This document shows positions 5,651 to 10,260 of a stretch of 10,260 bases of DNA, in pieces. How positions within the stretch are numbered: the stretch's first letter is position 1; every line of letters starts with the position of its first letter. Source of the DNA: Candidatus Aminicenantota bacterium. Its GTDB lineage: Bacteria > Acidobacteriota > Aminicenantia > Aminicenantales > JAFGAV01. The stretch spans positions 1-10,260 of the forward strand of contig VGJG01000030.1 in assembly GCA_016867615.1 (NCBI GenBank), written 5' to 3'. The notes under the pieces are model-generated. The model saw nothing but the letters and a program-made list of their open reading frames with translations, did not search any database and had not been told where the DNA came from. The position numbers were made by a program, and so were the translations under genes.

Positions 5651-6772
5651 ATGTTCAAGCACAAATGGCGGATCGCCCGCATTTTCGGGATCAACATCAA
5701 CATCGACCCGAGCTGGCTGATCATCTTTTTTCTTTTCACCTGGAGTCTGGGGGGGCAGTTTTTCCCGACGAGGTATCCGGCCTGGCCCAGGTCGCTGGCC
5801 TGGATGATGGGGCTGCTGACGAGCCTTCTCGTTTTCGCCTCGGTCCTCGTTCACGAGCTTTCCCACTCCCTGGTGGCCCGGCAGCAGGGGGAGAAGGTGG
5901 GGGACATCACCCTCTTCCTCCTGGGCGGCGTGGCCCAGATCAACGACGAGCCCAAGAAGCCGCTCCGGGAGTTCGGCATGGCCATCGTCGGCCCGCTGTC
6001 GAGCTTCGTCCTGGCCGGGCTGTTTTTCCTCGTGTCCGTGTTCCTTCACCCGGCGAGCCAGCCCCTGTCCGCCGCGGCCCTCACCCTGGCGGTCATCAAC
6101 ACCGGCCTGGGAGTGTTCAACCTCCTTCCGGGCTTCCCCATGGACGGCGGCCGCGTGCTGCGCTCGATCCTCTGGCAGGCGACCGGGGACATGAGAAAAG
6201 CCACCCGCATCGCCTCGGCCGTCGGCCAGGGCGTCGCCTTCCTGCTCATGGCCCTCGGGTTCCTCCAGGTCCTGAGGGGCGTCTTCTCCGGGCTGTGGCT
6301 CGTCTTCATCGGCTGGTTCCTGCAGAGCGCGGCGGCCCACGGATACGAGCAGGTCGTCGTCCGCAGCGTGCTCCAGGGCGTCAAGGCCAGGGACCTGATG
6401 TCCACGTCCTTCGGCACGGTCCCGGCCTCGCTGACCATCCAGGCCCTGGTCGACGATTTCATCCTCGAGCGCAAGGAGCGGATGTTCATGGTCATGGAGG
6501 GGGACGACCTGCGGGGCATCGTCTGCCTGGAGGACGTCAAGGCCACGCCCCGGAAGGATTGGCCGCGGGCGCGTGTCCGGGACATCATGACCCCCAAGGA
6601 GCGACTGGAAGCCGTCTCTCCCGAGACCGACGGGAGGGTGGTGCTCTCCAGCCTGGCCGCCAAGGACGTCAACCAGGTCCCGGTCATGGAGTACGACGGA
6701 AGCCTGGTGGGCATCATCTGCCGCACCGACATCCTCCGCTATATCAAGCTCAAGACCGAGCTGGGCCTGTAG
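5651..6772 (+). CDS. Site-2-type M50 membrane metalloprotease with two CBS domains
   Basis: Intramembrane zinc metalloprotease of the S2P/M50 family, the class that cuts membrane-anchored regulators; the substrate here is unknown. The 373-residue protein has a hydrophobic N-terminal half with several membrane segments (about 20-33, 50-67, 110-133, 142-156, 190-209, 212-225). It carries the zinc site H68-E69-x-x-H72 (VHELSH) and the third-ligand motif N157 to G167 with D165 (LLPGFPMDGG). The C-terminal half holds a CBS pair (about 245-300 and 308-368: KARDLMSTSFGTVPAS, VRDIMTPKERLEAVSPE, NQVPVMEYDGSLVGIICRTDIL). CBS domains often sense adenine nucleotides. The ATG at 5651 is chosen because GGAGG (5640-5644) lies 6 bases upstream; an in-frame TTG at 5615 sits at the predicted transcription start. 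The upstream promoter should drive this gene together with nth, 22 bp downstream. Confidence 0.93.
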   Translation: MFKHKWRIARIFGININIDPSWLIIFFLFTWSLGGQFFPTRYPAWPRSLAWMMGLLTSLLVFASVLVHELSHSLVARQQGEKVGDITLFLLGGVAQINDEPKKPLREFGMAIVGPLSSFVLAGLFFLVSVFLHPASQPLSAAALTLAVINTGLGVFNLLPGFPMDGGRVLRSILWQATGDMRKATRIASAVGQGVAFLLMALGFLQVLRGVFSGLWLVFIGWFLQSAAAHGYEQVVVRSVLQGVKARDLMSTSFGTVPASLTIQALVDDFILERKERMFMVMEGDDLRGIVCLEDVKATPRKDWPRARVRDIMTPKERLEAVSPETDGRVVLSSLAAKDVNQVPVMEYDGSLVGIICRTDILRYIKLKTELGL

Positions 6773-6794
6773 GCGCGGGCGCCGAGGAGGACGG

Positions 6795-7478
6795 ATGGAA
6801 GGGCCGCGGAAAAGGATCGGCCCGATCGTCCGCATCCTGAGAAGGACCTACCCCGGCAGCCGGACCGCCCTCGAGTTCCGGAGCCCCCTCCAGATCCTGG
6901 TGGCCACGATCCTCTCCGCCCAGTGCACGGACGATCGGGTCAACAGCCTGACGCCCGCCCTCTTCCGAAAATACGGGACCGCGGCCGACTTCGCCGCGGC
7001 CGACCGGACGGAGCTCGAGACAGAGATCCGGCCCGCGGGTTTCTTCCGCAACAAAGCCAAGTCGATCGTCGGCGCCGCCGGCCGGATCGTCTCGGTTTAC
7101 GGCGGAGCGGTGCCCGGTACGATGGAAGAACTCCTTACGCTTCCCGGCGTGGCCCGCAAGACGGCCAACATCGTCCTCGCCGCGGGCTTCGGCCGGGCCG
7201 AGGGGATCGCCGTGGACGTCCACGTGGCCCGGCTGGCCGGCCGCCTCGGCCTGAGCCGCGAGAAGGTCCCGGAGAAGATCGAGCGCGACCTCCTGAGGAT
7301 CGTTCCCCGCGGGGACTGGCTGGATTTCAACTTCATGCTCGTCAACCACGGCCGGGCCGTCTGCCGGGCCCGAAAGCCGCTCTGCGCCGCGTGCCCCCTC
7401 GGAGCGCTCTGCCCCTCGGCGGGACAACTCTGCATGGCGCGGGCCAAGGTCGGAGCAGGGCGCAAGTCGAGTAAATAG
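6795..7478 (+). CDS. nth: Endonuclease III (DNA glycosylase/AP lyase)
   Basis: Base-excision repair enzyme that removes oxidised pyrimidines and nicks abasic sites. The 227-residue protein shows the helix-hairpin-helix LPGVARKTANIV with catalytic K122 and the catalytic aspartate D141 in VDVHVARL. The [4Fe-4S] motif C190-x6-C197-x2-C200-x5-C206 is intact. Near the N-terminus are FRSPLQILVATILSAQCTDD, typical of Nth rather than MutY, and HGRAVC before the cluster. The start has GAGGAGG a few bases upstream. It needs an Fe-S cluster, so it is another client for the upstream assembly genes. It follows the M50 gene by 22 bp and is probably co-transcribed with it, without an obvious functional link. 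Confidence 0.97.
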   Translation: MEGPRKRIGPIVRILRRTYPGSRTALEFRSPLQILVATILSAQCTDDRVNSLTPALFRKYGTAADFAAADRTELETEIRPAGFFRNKAKSIVGAAGRIVSVYGGAVPGTMEELLTLPGVARKTANIVLAAGFGRAEGIAVDVHVARLAGRLGLSREKVPEKIERDLLRIVPRGDWLDFNFMLVNHGRAVCRARKPLCAACPLGALCPSAGQLCMARAKVGAGRKSSK

Positions 7479-7548
7479 AGCCGCCAGGAAAACTCGGGCG
7501 AGAGGCGGGTTCTTCGGGCCGGCAGGAGCCCGTGCCGGGGAGAGGGAG

Positions 7549-8562
7549 ATGATCCACGAGGCGAGTCACTGGCTTCCGGACGAAAGAGGGACCGTCGTCT
7601 GCGGCCTGTGCGGCCACCGCTGCCGCATCAAGCGCGGGGATTTCGGCGTGTGCGGCGTCCGCAAGAACCTCGAGGGACGCCTCGTGACCTGCGCCTACGG
7701 CGAAGTCATCGCCGCCCACGTGGACCCGATCGAGAAGAAGCCGCTCTATCATTTCCAGCCCGGGTCGCGCTCCCTGTCGATTGCCGCGGCGGGCTGCAAC
7801 TTCCGCTGCCCCTTCTGCCAGAATTGGGAGATCTCGCAGCTGCGCCACGCGGACGGGAGCGTCAGGGGGAGCCGGCCGCTGCCTCCGGAGGAGGCCGTCC
7901 GGATGGCCGAGGCCTCGAACTGCCGGAGCGTCTCCTACACCTACACCGAGCCGACGATCTTTTTCGAGTACGCCGCCGACTGCGGCCTCTTGGCGAAGCG
8001 TGCCGGGCTGGCCAACGTCTTCGTCACCAACGGCTACATGACCGCCGAAGCCCTGGAAGCGGCCCGGCCGTGGCTCGACGCCTGTAACGTGGACCTCAAG
8101 GCGTTCCGGGAGGAGACTTATAAAAGGATATGCGGCGCCCGGCTCGAGCCCGTCCTGGAGTCGATCCGGCTCATGGCCCGGCTGGGGATATGGGTGGAGG
8201 TGACGACCCTGGTCGTGCCCGGACTGAACGACGGGACGGACGAGCTCCACGACATCGCCCGGTTCATCGCCGGAGTCGGGGCCGAAATCCCCTGGCACAT
8301 CAGCCGCTACCATCCGGATTACAAATACGATGAGGCGCCGCCCACGCCGCTCGAGACCCTGAAAAAAGCGGCGTCCATCGGAGCGGAGGAGGGGCTGCGC
8401 TTCGTTTACATCGGAAACGTCGCGGCCGGCGCCGACGACACGCTCTGCCCTTCCTGCCGGGCGACGCTCATCAAGCGCTCGGGCTTCTCGGTCTCCGCCG
8501 ACCGCCTCCGCGACGGCCGCTGCCCCCGATGCGGGGCGGCGATCCCCGGCGTCTTTTTCTAG
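7549..8562 (+). CDS. amrS: Radical SAM protein of the AmmeMemoRadiSam system
   Basis: A 337-residue radical SAM protein of the AmrS type, related to pyruvate formate-lyase activating enzymes; its substrate is not established as far as I know. The N-terminal cysteine motif C18-x2-C21-x3-C25 ... C35 (CGLCGHRCRIKRGDFGVC) and DPIEKKPLYHF are typical of AmrS. The radical SAM [4Fe-4S] motif is C83-x3-C87-x2-C90 (CNFRCPFCQNWEIS). Further family signatures are SYTYTEPTIFFEY, NVFVTNGYM, CNVDLKAF, VPGLND, HISRYHPDYK and FVYIGN. A C-terminal zinc ribbon follows with C300/C303 and C325/C328, ending in IPGVFF. The start has GGGAGAGGGAG directly upstream. The usual partners in the name (AMMECR1 and Memo) are not visible in the window. 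It lies 70 bp after nth. Confidence 0.93.
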   Translation: MIHEASHWLPDERGTVVCGLCGHRCRIKRGDFGVCGVRKNLEGRLVTCAYGEVIAAHVDPIEKKPLYHFQPGSRSLSIAAAGCNFRCPFCQNWEISQLRHADGSVRGSRPLPPEEAVRMAEASNCRSVSYTYTEPTIFFEYAADCGLLAKRAGLANVFVTNGYMTAEALEAARPWLDACNVDLKAFREETYKRICGARLEPVLESIRLMARLGIWVEVTTLVVPGLNDGTDELHDIARFIAGVGAEIPWHISRYHPDYKYDEAPPTPLETLKKAASIGAEEGLRFVYIGNVAAGADDTLCPSCRATLIKRSGFSVSADRLRDGRCPRCGAAIPGVFF

Positions 8563-8616
8563 GCCTTTCGCAGGTTGAATGTCCGAGTCACGTTTTTTCG
8601 ACGGGAAAAATTCTCT

Positions 8617-8724
8617 CTAGAAAATTGCGGATAAGAAGGAATATCCTTCCCGGAGGGTGTCTTTTAGTTTTTTCTCGATAATTCTTGATATCATGGTATC
8701 CATATTAGAAAAATATGGATACCA
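8617..8724 (-). pseudogene. Possible 5' remnant of an AAA_14/DUF4143-type ATPase gene
   Basis: On the - strand a frame starting at ATG 8724 (or the ATG near 8715) reads MDTMISRIIEKKLKDTLREG and stops (TAG) about 35 codons after the first ATG. The opening resembles the N-termini of AAA_14/DUF4143 ATPases, which continue into a GxRQxGKTT P-loop. No P-loop is found in any frame after the stop. The segment is AT-rich against GC-rich neighbours, and its ATG sits inside the inverted repeat at 8692-8726. It could equally be chance sequence in a non-coding gap. Confidence 0.25.
8635..8649. repeat. Small hairpin in the AT-rich gap
   Basis: GAAGGA (8635-8640) and TCCTTC (8644-8649) form a perfect 6-bp stem with a 3-nt loop. 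There is no T run after it on either strand, so its role is unknown. Confidence 0.35.
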
Positions 8725-8726
8725 TG
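8692..8726. repeat. Perfect 15-bp inverted repeat with 5-nt centre
   Basis: CATGGTATCCATATT (8692-8706) is exactly complementary to AATATGGATACCATG (8712-8726), with AGAAA between. The 35-bp element is strongly AT-rich and lies 43 bp before the archease ATG. It has no T run, so it is not a standard terminator. It may be an operator, a recombination or element-end sequence, or the start region of a lost - strand gene. Confidence 0.9.
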
Positions 8727-8769
8727 TCAGCCAATTCCACCATTGTTGTGTCCAGGCAAAGCCATTAAG

Positions 8770-9213
8770 ATGGAAGCGGAGGCGAGATTGGAGCGCTACC
8801 GGTTTCTCGACCACACGGCCGACGCCAAGTTCGAGGCCTTCGGCGCGACGCTGGAGGAGGCCTTCGGGAACGCCGCGCTGGCCGTGGCCTCGGTGATGTG
8901 GGACTGGTCCCGGGTCGGACGCCGGACGCGGATTCCGGTCGAAGTCTCGGGCCCGGACCGGGAAAGGCTGCTCTTGGACTTTCTCGAGGAGGTCCTTTAC
9001 CTGCTCGACACCCGGGGCTTCCTCCTGGCGGGCGTGGAGAACGTCGGCATCCGGGAGGACGGCGGAAGCTGGCGGCTCTCGGCCGACTTCCTCGGGGACG
9101 CGGACCCCGACCGCTACGAGATCACCGGCGAAGTCAAGGCCGTCACCCTGAACGAGATGCGTGTCGCAACCGGTCCCGGGGGGGCCTCGGTCCGGGTCGT
9201 CATCGACCTTTGA
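8770..9213 (+). CDS. Archease
   Basis: Small protein that activates the RNA ligase RtcB, helping guanylylation and multiple turnover. The 147-residue product has the family N-terminus YRFLDHTADAKFEAFG with the conserved metal-binding aspartate of DHTAD, then TLEEAFGNAALA, an internal LLLDFLEEVLYLLDTRGFL helix, and the C-terminal KAVTLNEMRVATGPGGASVRVVIDL. The end matches the usual terminal strand with its conserved aspartate. The ATG at 8770 has no good ribosome site, whereas an in-frame TTG at 8788 has GGAGG 5 bases upstream and still includes the DHTAD motif. The true protein may therefore be six residues shorter. It lies 8 bp before rtcB, its known partner, so a two-gene operon is clear. 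Confidence 0.93.
   Translation: MEAEARLERYRFLDHTADAKFEAFGATLEEAFGNAALAVASVMWDWSRVGRRTRIPVEVSGPDRERLLLDFLEEVLYLLDTRGFLLAGVENVGIREDGGSWRLSADFLGDADPDRYEITGEVKAVTLNEMRVATGPGGASVRVVIDL
8778..8782 (+). promoter_or_regulatory. Shine-Dalgarno favouring a TTG start for archease
   Basis: GGAGG lies 5 bases before TTG 8788, within the 5' end of the annotated archease gene. The ATG at 8770 has only weak purine-rich sequence upstream, so this site may mark the real start. Confidence 0.45.
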
Positions 9214-9221
9214 GGAGAGAC

Positions 9222-10260
9222 ATGGAGTTAAAGAAGCTCAACGACAACACCTGGGAGATCCCGCGGCAGGGGGAGATGAAGGTTCCGGCGGTCGTCTACG
9301 CCTCGGCCCGGCTCATGGAGGACATCCGGCGCGACCAGACCCTGACCCAGGCCCGCAATGTCGCCTGCCTGCCGGGCATCCTCGACAAAGCCTATGTCAT
9401 GCCCGACGCTCACCAGGGATACGGCTTTCCCATAGGCGGGGTCGCGGCTTTCGACGCCGGAGAGGGGATCATCTCGCCCGGCGGAGTGGGCTACGACATC
9501 AACTGCGGCGTGAGGCTTCTGCGCACTGATTTCCGGGAGGACGACATCTCGGCCCGAAGGCGCGAGCTCCTGGCCGAGATCTTCAAGGAGGTACCGGCCG
9601 GCGTGGGCAAGGGAGGGGTGACGAAGCTCGGCAGGGGAGAGCTGCGGGAGATCTTGGTCAGGGGAGCCGCATGGGCCGTGGATCAGGGCTACGGGACGAA
9701 GGAAGACCTGAGCTTCACCGAGGAGAACGGCCGGATGCCGGGCGCCGAGTGGCGGCACGTTTCGGAGCGGGCCATGGAGCGGGGCATCCCGCAGCTCGGA
9801 ACGCTCGGCGCCGGGAATCATTTTCTCGAGTTCCAGAAGGTCGAGAAGATTTTCGACCCCGGGACGGCCCGCGCTTTCGGCATCGACGAGGAGGGGCAGA
9901 TCCTGGTCATGATCCACTGCGGCAGCCGCGGGCTGGGGCACCAGGTGGCCACGGACTACATCAAGCTCATGGAGGACCGGGTGGGGGTCAAGGGCCTTCC
10001 CGACCGCGAGCTCGTCCACGCGCCGCTCGGCTCGGACGTCGGCCGGGAGTACTACGCCTCGATGGCCGCGGCGGTCAACTACGCCTTCGCCAACCGCCAG
10101 ATGATCGCCCACTGGGTGCGGGAGGTTTTCAAGCGGGTTCTGGGGCGCTCGGACGGCATGCGGCAGGTGTTCGACGTCTGCCACAACGTGGCCAAGCTCG
10201 AGACGCACGAGGTCGGCGGCGGGAAGAGGAAGGTCTGCATCCACCGCAAGGGCGCGACGG
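9222..10260 (+). CDS. rtcB: RNA-splicing ligase RtcB (3' end outside window)
   Basis: GTP- and Mn-dependent RNA ligase joining 2',3'-cyclic phosphate or 3'-phosphate ends to 5'-OH ends, used in RNA repair or tRNA splicing. 346 codons are visible and the frame stays open to the window edge. Signatures: MPDAHQGYGFPIGGVAAF, SPGGVGYDINCGVRLL with metal ligand C95, GTLGAGNHFLE with H200, MIHCGSRGLGHQV with H232, and DVCHNVAKLE with H321. It ends in the HRKGAT motif region. The guanylylated histidine (HGAGR motif) would lie just beyond the window. The start ATG 9222 has GAGGAG (from 9212) overlapping the archease stop. About 346 of the usual 470-480 residues are present, with no frameshift seen. 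Confidence 0.97.
   Translation, partial: MELKKLNDNTWEIPRQGEMKVPAVVYASARLMEDIRRDQTLTQARNVACLPGILDKAYVMPDAHQGYGFPIGGVAAFDAGEGIISPGGVGYDINCGVRLLRTDFREDDISARRRELLAEIFKEVPAGVGKGGVTKLGRGELREILVRGAAWAVDQGYGTKEDLSFTEENGRMPGAEWRHVSERAMERGIPQLGTLGAGNHFLEFQKVEKIFDPGTARAFGIDEEGQILVMIHCGSRGLGHQVATDYIKLMEDRVGVKGLPDRELVHAPLGSDVGREYYASMAAAVNYAFANRQMIAHWVREVFKRVLGRSDGMRQVFDVCHNVAKLETHEVGGGKRKVCIHRKGAT

Noticed and set aside
5318..6835. Long - strand open frame over the M50 protease gene
   Set aside because: Asp/Gly/Arg/Gln-rich translation without motifs, opposite a gene with clear HExxH and CBS motifs.
9228..10244. Long - strand open frame over rtcB
   Set aside because: The + strand frame encodes RtcB with all expected motifs; the - strand frame has none.
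1..10260. CRISPR array, tRNA/rRNA genes, insertion sequences or prophage genes
   Set aside because: I saw no regularly spaced repeats, no tRNA-like T-arm sequence with a fitting fold, and no transposase or integrase motif on either strand.

Overview
The window is high-GC, gene-dense bacterial DNA. Every recognisable complete gene lies on the + strand, with short gaps, several ATGA start/stop overlaps and Shine-Dalgarno sites. The gene content (two diiron ferritin-like proteins including a rubrerythrin, an oxygen-sensitive NadA, a radical SAM AmrS, an archaeal-style IscS) suggests an anaerobic or microaerophilic bacterium, possibly of an Acidobacteriota/Aminicenantes-like lineage. That placement is inferred from gene content only. 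The window looks chromosomal; I see no integrase, transposase, CRISPR array, tRNA or rRNA.

Layout. (1) 2-949: 3' part of an alanine racemase gene. (2) 950-1091: a leader with a very good sigma70-type promoter (TTGATT-17-TATAAT). (3) 1092-5308: a seven-gene unit: Nfu-type Fe-S protein, IscS-like PLP protein, IscU with a C-terminal double zinc ribbon, TusA/SirA-family protein, quinolinate synthase NadA (a [4Fe-4S] enzyme), rubrerythrin and a second ferritin-like protein. It closes with an intrinsic terminator at 5345-5370. (4) 5371-5650: a gap with no convincing gene, ending in a promoter. (5) 5651-8562: a site-2-type membrane metalloprotease with CBS domains, endonuclease III (Nth) and AmrS. 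(6) 8563-8769: an AT-rich island with a perfect 15-bp-arm inverted repeat and a possible gene remnant on the - strand. (7) 8770-10260: archease and the first 346 codons of the RNA ligase RtcB, which runs off the window.

The most interesting part is the Fe-S/sulfur operon. Its cysteine desulfurase homologue keeps the fold signatures and the mobile catalytic cysteine (C325). It lacks the lysine that forms the Schiff base with PLP (HK is replaced by D201-Q202), the glutamine that contacts the PLP ring (A179) and the arginine that holds the substrate carboxylate (V351). From memory, this resembles the unusual IscS of Archaeoglobus fulgidus. Combined with an IscU carrying two extra zinc ribbons, a TusA-like sulfur carrier and an Nfu protein, it suggests an Fe-S assembly module whose sulfur may not come from ordinary PLP-dependent cysteine desulfuration. 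NadA would be an obvious local client, and the rubrerythrin pair would protect or buffer the oxygen-sensitive iron chemistry.
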